This document shows positions 18,507-26,612 of a stretch of 64,000 nt of DNA, in pieces. Origin of the DNA: Magnetofaba australis IT-1 (GTDB lineage: Bacteria > Pseudomonadota > Magnetococcia > Magnetococcales > Magnetococcaceae); NCBI RefSeq assembly GCF_002109495.1, contig NZ_LVJN01000021.1:552162-616161 (forward strand), written 5' to 3'. The position numbers and the translations under genes were made by a program. Below the pieces are notes generated by a model, which saw only the letters and a program-made list of their open reading frames with translations, made no database searches and was not told where the DNA came from. The stretch's first letter is position 1, and every line of letters begins with the position of its first letter.

Positions 18507-18583
18507 GCGCGGTTAGCTCAGCTGGATAGAGTGTTGGCCTCCGAAGCCAAAGGTCACAGGTTCGAATCCTGTACCGCGCACCA
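18507..18583 (+). tRNA. tRNA-Arg (CCG)
   Basis: 77 nt with acceptor stem GCGCGGT / ACCGCGC, D-arm TAGCTCAGCTGGATAGA, anticodon stem TTGGC / GCCAA around loop CTCCGAA (anticodon CCG, reading CGG), T-arm CACAGGTTCGAATCCTGT... and an encoded 3' CCA. All stems pair. Confidence 0.97.
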
Positions 18584-18596
18584 TTCTGAATCGTTC

Positions 18597-18626
18597 AAAC
18601 GCCGCCCCTATGGGCGGCGTTTTTTC
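18597..18626 (+). terminator. Terminator after tRNA-Arg
   Basis: AACGCCGCCC-CTAT-GGGCGGCGTTTTTT, a strong stem and T-run, 14 bp past the CCA. Confidence 0.93.
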
Positions 18627-18750
18627 GTTCGGGGGCTTCAAACCTCGCCGTTGCACACCAGAACTTTATGTATAACCGCCTGTCAGTGAGTACATGCGGC
18701 GCAAATGGATGGCGCTGCGCGCTTCTCCTCCAAATTGATGCAGGGACGTC

Positions 18751-19341
18751 ATGTCCAACCCGTCCATCGCCACACTCATTATCACCCGTCAGGAGTTTTC
18801 CCCCACGCTGCTGGAACAGGTCGCCGCCCGTCTGCCCGCGCCGTGGGAGTTCAATCTCTTCTTCGTGCACAGCGGCGCGTGTCTGGCCACTGAGGAGCTG
18901 ACTGTCATCCCCAGACAACGGGATCGCATCGTCTGCTCCTTCAGTCATCAGCACTTCAAGGCGCCCACCCCCACCGAGGAGACCGAACCGGGGAGTCTGT
19001 ATGACCTCTCCGGTATGATTGTCGAGAGTCAATTGACCCTCTCCCTGCCCGCGCTGCATTGGCCCGATGAGAGCGCCATGCGGCAGGCGTCGGATCAGGT
19101 GGCGATTGTGATCCCGCGCCCCACGCCCAAAGAGCGCAACAAGCAGGCTCTGCGCGCCGCCGCCGCCCTGGCCAGCAAGGGGCTCACCGTGACGGTGTAT
19201 CAACCCACTGAACAATTACCCGGCTCCGCCAATGTGGCGGAAGCGTTTCGTGAAACCTTGTTGGATATGAATGGGCGCCTGTTGACCGCGCCACCGACGC
19301 CGCAGGAACTAAATCAATACGGCATTGTTCTGGAATGGTGA
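18751..19341 (+). CDS. Hypothetical protein, 196 aa
   Basis: AGGGA lies before the ATG. The product has no export signal. An alpha/beta pattern is suggested by strands such as WEFNLFFVHSGACL and QVAIVIPRPTPKERNKQALRAAAALASKGLTVTVYQ; the latter resembles a nucleotide- or persulfide-binding alpha/beta fold (DsrE-like folds came to mind), but no catalytic motif confirms it. It sits alone between the tRNA terminator and convergent thiD. Confidence 0.7.
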   Translation: MSNPSIATLIITRQEFSPTLLEQVAARLPAPWEFNLFFVHSGACLATEELTVIPRQRDRIVCSFSHQHFKAPTPTEETEPGSLYDLSGMIVESQLTLSLPALHWPDESAMRQASDQVAIVIPRPTPKERNKQALRAAAALASKGLTVTVYQPTEQLPGSANVAEAFRETLLDMNGRLLTAPPTPQELNQYGIVLEW

Positions 19342-19403
19342 TGAAAATTCGTTATTTATAGTTTATATAACGTTACAGTGTAACGGCAGTATGGTTCCGT
19401 GGT

Positions 19404-20237
19404 TCACCCTGCTTTGTGGTTGAGCAGCCACTGCCCGCCGCCCAGATTGTAAGCGTGGACAATCGCCTCCCGCACAAAGCCGATGGCGTGGGAGACCGCT
19501 TCCTCCATCGCCTCGCCCCGCGCCAGCCCCACCGCGCACGCCGACGCCAACGCGCACCCAGTGCCATGGAATCCGTGGGCGTCCGGCAGACGCGGCGCAT
19601 GAAACACCCGCACCTGGCCCGCATGATAGAGCAGATCCATCACCATCTCCCCCGGCAGATGGCCGCCGGTGATCAACGCCGCGCCGCATCCCAACTGTTC
19701 GCATAACGCGCGCGCCGCCCCCGCCATCTGCGCCTCATTGCGCGGCGACTGGCCGATTAAGCGTTCGGTCTCTGGGATATTGGGCGTGATCAGCGCCGCA
19801 CGCGGGGCGATGCGCTGTTTGAACAGACTCACCGCCGCATCGGCCAGCAGGGCGTCGCCGTTCACGCCGCCGCCGCCGCGCATCACCGTATCCGCCACCA
19901 GTGGGATATCCGCGTAATCGTTTAGCACGTCAGCCACTGCGTTGGTGACGGCGCCATCGCCCAACATGCCTAACTTGATCGCCTGCACAGGCAGATCCGC
20001 CAATACCGCGCGCATCTGCGCCGCCACCAGCTCGCCCGCCAGAGGCGCCACCTGGGTCACGCCATGGGTGTTCTGCACCGTCACCGCCGTTACTGCTGTG
20101 GCCGCGTATCCGCCCAATGCATGGATACTTTTGAGATCCGCCTGCAGCCCCGCGCCGGCGGTGGGGTCCGAGCCTGCCACGCTCAACACGCACGGGGGAT
20201 GCTTTATCTGCGCGGACTGCCTGTTGTGATTGGCCAT
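19404..20237 (-). CDS. thiD: Hydroxymethylpyrimidine/phosphomethylpyrimidine kinase
   Basis: 277 residues with the ribokinase-like ThiD signatures: VAGSDPTAGAGLQADLKSI at the N-terminus, VTVQNTHGV, VADTVMRGGGG, TPNIPETERL and the C-terminal anion-hole motif FHGTGCALASA. It phosphorylates HMP and HMP-P for thiamine synthesis. No other thi gene is nearby, and no TPP riboswitch was recognised in the 190 bp upstream. Confidence 0.95.
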   Translation of the reverse strand: MANHNRQSAQIKHPPCVLSVAGSDPTAGAGLQADLKSIHALGGYAATAVTAVTVQNTHGVTQVAPLAGELVAAQMRAVLADLPVQAIKLGMLGDGAVTNAVADVLNDYADIPLVADTVMRGGGGVNGDALLADAAVSLFKQRIAPRAALITPNIPETERLIGQSPRNEAQMAGAARALCEQLGCGAALITGGHLPGEMVMDLLYHAGQVRVFHAPRLPDAHGFHGTGCALASACAVGLARGEAMEEAVSHAIGFVREAIVHAYNLGGGQWLLNHKAG

Positions 20238-20427
20238 TTTCTCTTTCCTGCCCGCAATAGGGGGCGTCGCATCTGTTATTAACGTCAGGGCGTAACGGCG
20301 ACAATTCCACCGACTTTGATTCCAGATAGCCTGATGAGGCCTTTTCCTGGCGTTATTTTTGCGTATCCTATGCCGGATTGATTTTCAAGCCGCTCAGGCG
20401 GCGCAATATCGTCGGAAAGTTGGCATC

Positions 20428-21909
20428 ATGGCGCGCAAAAAGCAGTTGGTCACCCCGGAAAATTACGCCCGCGTACATCGTTATCTGGACAAGAAGCTGC
20501 GGGACGATCGCCTCACCGCCACGCAACGCGCCAAGGCGGCGTTTCGGCGTCTCAATGCGCCAATGGACGAAGGCGTTGAACAGCCCGGATCTGATGTCGA
20601 GGTATTAGAGCAGTGGGTCGATGACAATGTGGACAAGGCCGACCGTTCGCGGCTGGCGGCGGCGATCCGCCAACGTCGCTACGCCGACTCCGCCAACAGT
20701 GTGACGCTGGCTCTGCCTGGCGACCTGCACGCCCGTTTGGGCGCCTGGCAGGAGGCGCGAGGCCTGAACACCCGCGCCGAGGCGCTGGCGGCTCTGTTGG
20801 AAGCGGTGGAAAATCCCCCCGCTCCCGCCCCTGCGACGGAGCCTGCTGCCGAATCGATCAGTCAACCTGAGTCCGTCACACCAGAACCCACGCCTGCTGA
20901 ACCCACTCCCTTAGAGGAGCAACCTCAGGCTGTTGAGCAGGACGCGACGGAACCGCGCGCAACCGCTGAAGCTCCTGCGGAGAACCAAGCACCGACGACT
21001 CAGCCTGAAGCCGCGCCCCCGGCTCAAGCCGCCGAGACGCCCGCCGTTGAAACCGACACCCAAGCCTCTGCGCCTTCTGAATCGGCTGACGAAGCGTCTG
21101 AAACTGCTGACGACGCCATGCAGACTGTGCCGGATTCGCAGCCAGAACGTCCTGCGCCGCCGCCGGTGATCGCGCCGGAACCGGCTCCTGCGCCCAGTGT
21201 TAAACCGCCGGTTATTCGCACCCAGGAGTTGGATCAACCCTCCTTTTCCCTGGACCCGCATCGCAATTTGCCGCCGGATCTGGATTCCGCCATGGCGCAT
21301 ATGGACCGCGACGCCATGAATCGTCGGTTGCGCCTTGTGTTGGCCGCTGTGGTCACCGCAGTGGGGATTATCGGCGTGGTGGTGGCCTATCTGTGGACTA
21401 CCGACAACACGCAGCCGAGCATGGCCGATAAAGAGCCGCAACACGCGGCGCAGAACGCTCAGCCCACCGCCCCGGAGATTGCCAAAACCGCTGACAACGA
21501 TGATCACCTCGCCAAGCTGGAGCCTATGGCGCCGGAAGAGCCCACCGAGATTGCGCCGTTGACCCCGCCCCCTACGGCGGCCATGACGCCGGATCTGCGG
21601 CAGGCGCGCAAAGCGGAGATCGCCAAGCTGTTGCAGCAGGCCGATGAGGACGTGCAGGCTATGCGTTTGACCAAGCCGGAAGGCAATAACGCCCTCACCC
21701 GCTATCGGCGCGTGCTGTTCCTCAGCCCCGGCAATGATCAGGCGCAGGCGGGGTTAACGCGGATTGTCTCCAGCTATCTGGCGTTGGCGCGTAAATCCGC
21801 CGCCAAAGGCCAGCAGAACCAGGCGCAGGAGTTCTTGCAACTGGCGGGCTCCATCGCCCCTGACTCCGCTGACGTGGCCGCAGCCTGGGCCGAATTGGCG
21901 GCGAAGTAG
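20428..21909 (+). CDS. Membrane-anchored protein with MatP-like ribbon-helix-helix N-terminus
   Basis: 493 residues from the ATG of MARKKQ; longer starts lack support. Residues ~60-128 contain LEQWVDDNV...AAAIRQRRY followed by SVTLALPGDLHARLGAW and TRAEALAALLEAVE, a ribbon-helix-helix pattern. Order and spacing recall E. coli MatP (W-I-D, then IRARRKR, then the RHH helices). A ~165-residue Pro/Ala/Glu-rich linker follows, then one membrane helix at ~302-322 (LVLAAVVTAVGIIGVVVAYLW) and a C-terminal ~100 residues of TPR-like helices. Topology would put the DNA-binding part in the cytoplasm and the TPR part in the periplasm. The MatP comparison is from memory and needs a profile search. Confidence 0.72.
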   Translation: MARKKQLVTPENYARVHRYLDKKLRDDRLTATQRAKAAFRRLNAPMDEGVEQPGSDVEVLEQWVDDNVDKADRSRLAAAIRQRRYADSANSVTLALPGDLHARLGAWQEARGLNTRAEALAALLEAVENPPAPAPATEPAAESISQPESVTPEPTPAEPTPLEEQPQAVEQDATEPRATAEAPAENQAPTTQPEAAPPAQAAETPAVETDTQASAPSESADEASETADDAMQTVPDSQPERPAPPPVIAPEPAPAPSVKPPVIRTQELDQPSFSLDPHRNLPPDLDSAMAHMDRDAMNRRLRLVLAAVVTAVGIIGVVVAYLWTTDNTQPSMADKEPQHAAQNAQPTAPEIAKTADNDDHLAKLEPMAPEEPTEIAPLTPPPTAAMTPDLRQARKAEIAKLLQQADEDVQAMRLTKPEGNNALTRYRRVLFLSPGNDQAQAGLTRIVSSYLALARKSAAKGQQNQAQEFLQLAGSIAPDSADVAAAWAELAAK

Positions 21910-21912
21910 AGA

Positions 21913-22266
21913 TATAGCCGCTTGAATCCAGAATGACACAAATCCAAAGCGCTCAATGTTTGCATGACGTTGATTCAGCCTGTGCTGACTATGGGACAAA
22001 TTTCCAATGGAAATTTGTCGGGATTGATTCGGGCCATCCATGGCCCTCACCCTGCGGGCTCGCTGCACGAGTCCGATTTGGCAATCCTGCCAAATCGTCA
22101 TAGGGTCTGTGACCCTTAAGCGGGTGTGTGCAGCGCCCACACCCGCTGGGGGCGCGGCCCCCAGACCCCGCCGCCGACCAGTCGGCGGCCAATAGTCAGC
22201 GCAAGTTCAATCTATATCACGCAAACATTGGCCGTTCTGTGCAGTTCTGGTTTTGACTCGCTATAG
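21913..22266. repeat. Type-1 modular hairpin element with ~70-bp imperfect terminal inverted repeats
   Basis: The most complete copy. The left end (TATAGCCGCTTGAATCCAGA ... GTGCTGACTAT) and the reverse complement of the right end (TATAGCGAGTCAAAACCAGA ... GCGCTGACTAT) align along ~70 bp. Between them lie AAATTTCCAATGGAAATTT, GGGCCATCCATGGCCC, GATTTGGCAATCCTGCCAAATC, GGGTCTGTGACCC, CTGGGGGCGCGGCCCCCAG and GCCGCCGACCAGTCGGCGGC. MITE-like organisation. Confidence 0.87.
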
Positions 22267-22322
22267 CTTGAACTTTGGGCGTCTCAACTAAGGCGTTTTA
22301 TTGGCCGGACACATCGCTTTCA

Positions 22323-23078
22323 TTACGCGTCTGGCGCGCGCCAGATGGCGTGACCCGCCTCACCATCAAGAAAATCCAGATAGGCGTCATGGGCGGCCAC
22401 GGTCTCGGCGCTGAGCGCCCATTGGCGCGCAGGCCGCGCCGTCTGCCCCGATGCCGGGGCGATGGCGCTGGCTTGGGCGGACTCCGCAGCCTGGGCGCGC
22501 GCGGCGTCGCTGGCGGCCAGATCCAGCGCGAATTGGTTGCCGCCGGTCAGCTCAATATAGACTTCCGCCAACAAATGGGCGTCCAGCAGCGCGCCGTGGA
22601 ACTCCCGCGCGGAGTTGTCCACGCCAAAGCGTTTACACAGCGCGTCCAGACTCACTGAACCGGCCCCGCCCACCTTGCGCCGCGCCAGCGGAATGGTGTC
22701 GATGGCGCGATCCATGGGCAACGGCTTCTTCTTGGGCTTGAGCTTGCCCAACTCGGCGTTGAGGAAGTTCATGTCGAACGCCGCGTTGTGGATCACCAAC
22801 TGGTCGTCGCCGATGAACTTGAGGAAGTCCCGCGCGATCTCGGCGAATTTGGGACACCCGGCCACCATCTCGTCGGTGATGCCATGGACTTTGGTGGACT
22901 CCTCGGGGATGGCGCGGTCGGGATTGATGTACCACTGACGCTCTTCGCCCTTGCGCAGATTGACCAACTCCACACAGCCGATCTCGACGATGCGATGCCC
23001 TTCGCGGGGATCGAAGCCGGTGGTCTCGGTATCCAGCACGATGAGTCGTTGTGGTTGTTTTTCTTCTGATTCCGCCAT
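22323..23078 (-). CDS. dnaQ: DNA polymerase III epsilon subunit (proofreading exonuclease)
   Basis: 251 residues. All exonuclease motifs are present: Exo I LIVLDTETTGFD, Exo II VIHNAAFDMNFLN, and Exo III-epsilon HGALLDAHLLAEVY with the catalytic His. The C-terminal ~70 residues are an Ala/Gln-rich linker plus a short tail likely to contact the alpha subunit. It provides 3'-5' proofreading in the replisome. Proximity to rho, aroE and hemE resembles alphaproteobacterial origin regions. Both flanks carry type-1 repeats. Confidence 0.96.
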   Translation of the reverse strand: MAESEEKQPQRLIVLDTETTGFDPREGHRIVEIGCVELVNLRKGEERQWYINPDRAIPEESTKVHGITDEMVAGCPKFAEIARDFLKFIGDDQLVIHNAAFDMNFLNAELGKLKPKKKPLPMDRAIDTIPLARRKVGGAGSVSLDALCKRFGVDNSAREFHGALLDAHLLAEVYIELTGGNQFALDLAASDAARAQAAESAQASAIAPASGQTARPARQWALSAETVAAHDAYLDFLDGEAGHAIWRAPDA

Positions 23079-23120
23079 TTTATACCGTCACGACATAACG
23101 TTGAGTTTAGTCCAAACTTC

Positions 23121-23352
23121 ATATAACCTTTTGAAGCCGGAATGACACAAAGTCAGAGTGCTTAAGTGTTTGCGTGATATCGGTCGAGCTTGCGCTGACT
23201 ATTGGCCGCCGACTGGTCGGCGGCGGGGTCTGGGGGCTGCGCCCCCAGCGGGTGTGGGCAACGCCCACGGTTTGGGTGTTGGGGAGCTCGAGGGCGAAGC
23301 CCTCGATATCTTCCGGCGCCCATCTGTTCACTTTTGAATGCTAGTGACTATA
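23121..23352. repeat. Type-1 modular hairpin element
   Basis: Starts ATATAACC, ends AGTGACTATA. Modules: GCCGCCGACTGGTCGGCGGC, CTGGGGGCTGCGCCCCCAG, GTGGGCAACGCCCAC and CTCGAGGGCGAAGCCCTCGA. The GTGGGC/GCCCAC stem corresponds to GTGGGGC/GCCCCAC in other copies. Confidence 0.85.
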
Positions 23353-23394
23353 TTTGTTTTTGAAACATAACGGCATCGAAGGTGCTGAGTTTGA

Positions 23395-23500
23395 TGTTTA
23401 GAACCTAGCGAAAGCGAAGCCCGGAGCAACTCACAAGGGTCCAGGGCGGCGCCCTGGTCGGGGTCTGGGGCGAAGCCCCAGCATCTTTCCTCTCCCCCCA
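23395..23500. repeat. Type-2 related hairpin repeat, partial
   Basis: CAGGGCGGCGCCCTG and CTGGGGCGAAGCCCCAG hairpins in the same order as at 11400. It lies just downstream of yggU on the minus strand. Confidence 0.75.
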
Positions 23501-23512
23501 TTTTTCGCAGAC

Positions 23513-23818
23513 TCACAAGCCCCAACGCTGTACAAACGTCTCCCAGTCCGCTGTGCTGACGCCGTCGATGCGCACCCGCTTTTCACGGGATTTTTCACCG
23601 CTGATCACCGCTGCGGCGCCTTTGGAGACGCCCAACTGCTTGGCCAGGAAGTGACACAGCGCCTGATTGGCCGCGCCATCCACCGGCGGCGCGTTGAGGG
23701 CGATTTTAATCTGCTGGCCATGCCAGCCCATCACCCGCTCCTTGGAGGCGCGCGGCTGTGCGCGCACCGTCAGAATCAGCGCCCCGTCATCGCTCCATTG
23801 TGCGCCGTCAGACCCCAT
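23513..23818 (-). CDS. yggU: DUF167 (YggU) family protein
   Basis: 101 residues with the family core RAQPRASKERVMGWHG, IALNAPPVDGAANQALCHFLAKQL and ISGEKSREKRVRIDG. The ATG overlaps the stop of yggT by one base (TGATG). A much longer open frame upstream is only the shadow of yggT. The function of DUF167 proteins is unknown. Pairing with yggT is the common arrangement. Confidence 0.9.
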   Translation of the reverse strand: MGSDGAQWSDDGALILTVRAQPRASKERVMGWHGQQIKIALNAPPVDGAANQALCHFLAKQLGVSKGAAAVISGEKSREKRVRIDGVSTADWETFVQRWGL

Positions 23819-24453
23819 CAATAGCTCATGTGGCCCATGCCGCCGCCACTGCCCATGGCCACGGCGGCGCCGCCGTTCATCAGCCCCTCGAGCAGGGTCA
23901 ACAACAGCACGGTGAGCAGCGCCGCCACGATGGGGGTGATATCCAGTCCAAACACCGTGGGGGTGAACCCGCGCAGACGCCGCGTCACCGGCTCGGTGGC
24001 CTGGAACAGGAAACGGTTGAGCGGCTGACGCAGATCCAGCATCGACGCCCGCCCTTGGCGATAGCGCATCCACAGATAGATGTTGACCCCGCCGCGCGCC
24101 AACAGCAGCAGCATGTAGAGGGTCAGGGCGATGTGCACAAATCCCAACAGCTGCAGACCCAGCGCGAACATCGTGCCGCCCACGTCGCCGCCGGAGAAGA
24201 GCCCGCGAATCACATTGGAGAGCATCGACACCGCGAACAGCGCCAACATGGGCGACAGATCCAGGCCGCCGATGGGGGGCAGAATGCGGCGGCACGGCTC
24301 CAGCACCGGGTCGGTGGCGCGCACCAGAAACTGCACGATGGGGTTATACGGGTCGGGATTGATCCACGACATCAGCACGCGGATCAAAATCATCCAGAAG
24401 TAGATCTGCAACACGAAGGTCAGCAGCACGCCAATCGACTGCATGATGCCCAT
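23818..24453 (-). CDS. yggT: YggT-family membrane protein, two YGGT domains
   Basis: 211 residues containing two YGGT units, each a pair of helices followed by the signature loop: INPDPYNPIVQFLVRATDPVLEPCRRILPP in the first and PLNRFLFQATEPVTRRLRGFTPTVFGLDITPIVA in the second. Four or more membrane helices. The family is linked to ion homeostasis, division or plastid cytochrome assembly in different organisms; I assign no specific role. GGAGC precedes the start. Confidence 0.93.
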   Translation of the reverse strand: MGIMQSIGVLLTFVLQIYFWMILIRVLMSWINPDPYNPIVQFLVRATDPVLEPCRRILPPIGGLDLSPMLALFAVSMLSNVIRGLFSGGDVGGTMFALGLQLLGFVHIALTLYMLLLLARGGVNIYLWMRYRQGRASMLDLRQPLNRFLFQATEPVTRRLRGFTPTVFGLDITPIVAALLTVLLLTLLEGLMNGGAAVAMGSGGGMGHMSY

Positions 24454-24484
24454 AAACGGCGCTCCTTTGGGAACGAAAAAGTGA

Positions 24485-24648
24485 GTGTTATCCAGGCGGT
24501 TTCAGCCCGCTCAAAGCGCAACAGTATAACGCAATAGTGCGTGTTATCCAGGCGGTTTCAGCCTGCTCAAAGCGTAACAGTATAACGCAATAGTGCGTGT
24601 TATCCGGGCGGTTTCAGCCGACTCAAAGCGCAACAGCATAACGCAATG
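24485..24648. repeat. Three tandem copies of a 56-bp repeat
   Basis: GTGTTATCCAGGCGGTTTCA begins copies at 24485, 24541 and 24597; copies one and two are nearly identical and the third diverges at its end. Each has a TTATCC core and the A/T stretch CAGTATAACGCAATAG. It lies directly upstream of yggT. The rest of the 233-bp gap holds no gene. Confidence 0.92.
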
Positions 24649-24686
24649 ACCGCCCTGCGCGCCAGCAATGGCGGGGCTTTGCGAGT

Positions 24687-25049
24687 TTATCTCACGTTGG
24701 CCAGCCGCTTGAGCGCGGCCAATAGGTGGGCGCAATGGGGATCCTCTTTGCCCTCCAACGCGCGCACGATGCGCTGCGCCACCAATCGCATGGCGGCCTG
24801 TTCGCAGCGGCGCTCCAGATCCGGTTGAATCTGTTCGCGCCACTCCTCCACCCACAACTCGGTCAACTCGGCTTTGTCGGGCAAGGGGGTCTGCTTTTCG
24901 CGCACTTCCGCCAGGGCGCGCCGGGTGGCGACCAACTCCGCCTCACGCTGACTCAGTTGATCGCGCAAACGTTGGTTCTCCCGTCGCGCCTCCATGGCGA
25001 TGGCGAACAGTTCAACGGTTAAACCCGGCAGGGAGACCTCTTCAGACAT
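24687..25049 (-). CDS. Coiled-coil hypothetical protein, ~120 aa
   Basis: From the ATG at 25049 (GAGG upstream) the product begins MSEEVSLPGLTVELFAIAME, then a charged coiled-coil (RRENQRLRDQLSQREAELVATR) and a helical C-terminal half. An ATG eight codons earlier is possible. No known family. Same strand as truD and 72 bp downstream of its stop, so possibly co-transcribed. Confidence 0.72.
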   Translation of the reverse strand: MSEEVSLPGLTVELFAIAMEARRENQRLRDQLSQREAELVATRRALAEVREKQTPLPDKAELTELWVEEWREQIQPDLERRCEQAAMRLVAQRIVRALEGKEDPHCAHLLAALKRLANVR

Positions 25050-25121
25050 CGGCGCCTCGGATTGTGCAGTCAAAGAACCAGTGCGACGGACAGTGCGTTA
25101 ATTTTGACGCACTCGCCCACA

Positions 25122-26240
25122 TCAAGCCAGTTCTCCCATGAATTCCCGTAACAGTGTGGTCGCATAAGCGCCTTTGGGCAATTCAAAGGTGAACAGCGCG
25201 TCGCGCCCCTCCCAGTCGATGCACAGATCCTTGGGAACCACCCGCAGCGCGCGGCGCTGCCCCTCCATGCGCATGGCGACCAACTGCGCCATCAACGCCT
25301 CGCCACCCAGGCTCGCCAACGCCTCGGCCTCCCACGCGCCGGGCTGGCCGTGGGGGGTAAGCATTTTCTCGCCAAACAGCGGCCCGGTGGCGTTGATCTC
25401 CCCCGCCGCAAAGCGCGCCTGCTCGGCGGCCAGATCCGCCACCGGGAAACACGCGCTCCTGCCCGCCAACTGCGCGATATCCCCTTCCAGCAACTGGGTA
25501 TAGGCCCCCGCTTCAATCCGTTGGGCCAGGGTGCGATTGAACAGCTCCGAGCGCACCGAGGAGAGCATCAACCCCTTCTGATGACGGCTGATGCGCTGGG
25601 GCAGACGCCCGCGCGGCCCCGCCGCCAGCAGTTGCAGACCACTCTCCAAATTGCCGCCGCCGCGGCCAAAACGCTGCTGGCCAAAGGCGTTGGGGAAGCC
25701 ATATTGACTCACCCACTGGGCGATGCTCTGCACCCGCTCGCGCAGCGTCTCGTCGGACGTTTGCGCATCCCCGCAGTCGCGTAGTCGAATCACAAAACGG
25801 TTGCCGGTGAGCTGTCCCGGCTTGATTTTTCGCGACCGCCAAACCTGATCCAGCACCCGCAGATTGCTCTCCAAACCCGCCGTCCAATCCTCCGGCAGGC
25901 CGCGCGGCGCATGGATGGAGAAGGCCTGCACGGTGATCCCCTCGCGATCCTTGAGCCCGGCATAACCGATGGCGCCGCGATTGACGCCGCTCGCCCGCGC
26001 CAGGGCGTGCGCCGCCTGATCCGTGGTGCGATCGCGCTTCTCCAGCGTCACCACACAGTGCTCGCCAGCGGGCTCGTCGCGCAGAGGGCGCACCTCAAAG
26101 ACTTGAAAATCCTCCAACTCCCGTTTCAGGGAGCCGCCGATGCCGCCCAGCGTGGCGGCGGGTCCGGCCAGAGGAACCAAAATGGGCGCAACCGCCGGGT
26201 TTTCAAGCGGCGCCGTGGGTTGTCGATTTTCGTTTGACAT
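25122..26240 (-). CDS. truD: tRNA pseudouridine(13) synthase TruD
   Basis: 372 residues. TruD-specific motifs: FQVFEVRPLRDEPAGEHCVVTLEKRDRTT, the catalytic Asp in GYAGLKDREGITVQ, NRFVIRLRD, and the TRUD insertion domain ending with PNAFGQQRFGR. The C-terminus has FTFELPKGAYATTLLREF, the usual family ending. It modifies U13 of tRNA-Glu. GC-rich like its neighbours. Confidence 0.96.
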   Translation of the reverse strand: MSNENRQPTAPLENPAVAPILVPLAGPAATLGGIGGSLKRELEDFQVFEVRPLRDEPAGEHCVVTLEKRDRTTDQAAHALARASGVNRGAIGYAGLKDREGITVQAFSIHAPRGLPEDWTAGLESNLRVLDQVWRSRKIKPGQLTGNRFVIRLRDCGDAQTSDETLRERVQSIAQWVSQYGFPNAFGQQRFGRGGGNLESGLQLLAAGPRGRLPQRISRHQKGLMLSSVRSELFNRTLAQRIEAGAYTQLLEGDIAQLAGRSACFPVADLAAEQARFAAGEINATGPLFGEKMLTPHGQPGAWEAEALASLGGEALMAQLVAMRMEGQRRALRVVPKDLCIDWEGRDALFTFELPKGAYATTLLREFMGELA

Positions 26241-26612
26241 TTCTACGCAGGATCAAGTAGGTTGCAAAAAGTCCGCTCATATGGATGCTCTCAAGTATTG
26301 ATTCCCCCGCAGAAAATCGCACAGGAAAATTTCACGTTTCTCAACGTGAGGCCACTTCTTGTGATTTCTGTAGCGGATTGCCGCATGAAAGCCCATCCAC
26401 GTATTGGAGCTTAACCTTGTTCGCGGCTTGGCGTGTTATCCCGGCCTGGCGAAACGGTTGCTAAACTTCGGCCACCCTCTCCCCGCCGCCACGGATGCGC
26501 GCTTGTGAGAGAAACGGCCAAACCGCGTTGCGATCGCCTCTCCGGCGGCGCCTCAATCCCAATCAATTCCCCCAAATCGAAGTCACCCCTAACGCACCCA
26601 AAATATACGCCG
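26241..26612. other. 372-bp rho leader / intergenic region
   Basis: Divergent gap between truD and rho. It is less GC-rich than the flanks and includes the dyad CACGTTTCTCAACGTG near 26335. rho is often autoregulated through its leader, but I see no defined attenuator. No gene supported. Confidence 0.4.

Noticed and set aside
20238..20427. TPP riboswitch upstream of thiD
   Set aside because: The conserved THI-box sequence is not visible in the gap.
23819..24295. 160-residue N-terminal extension of yggU
   Set aside because: It is antisense-like low-complexity sequence in another frame of yggT; the family starts at the 23818 ATG.
24485..24648. TTATCC cores as DnaA boxes
   Set aside because: They read TTATCCAGG or TTATCCGGG, only seven of nine matches or fewer, and the repeat as a whole is conserved rather than the box.
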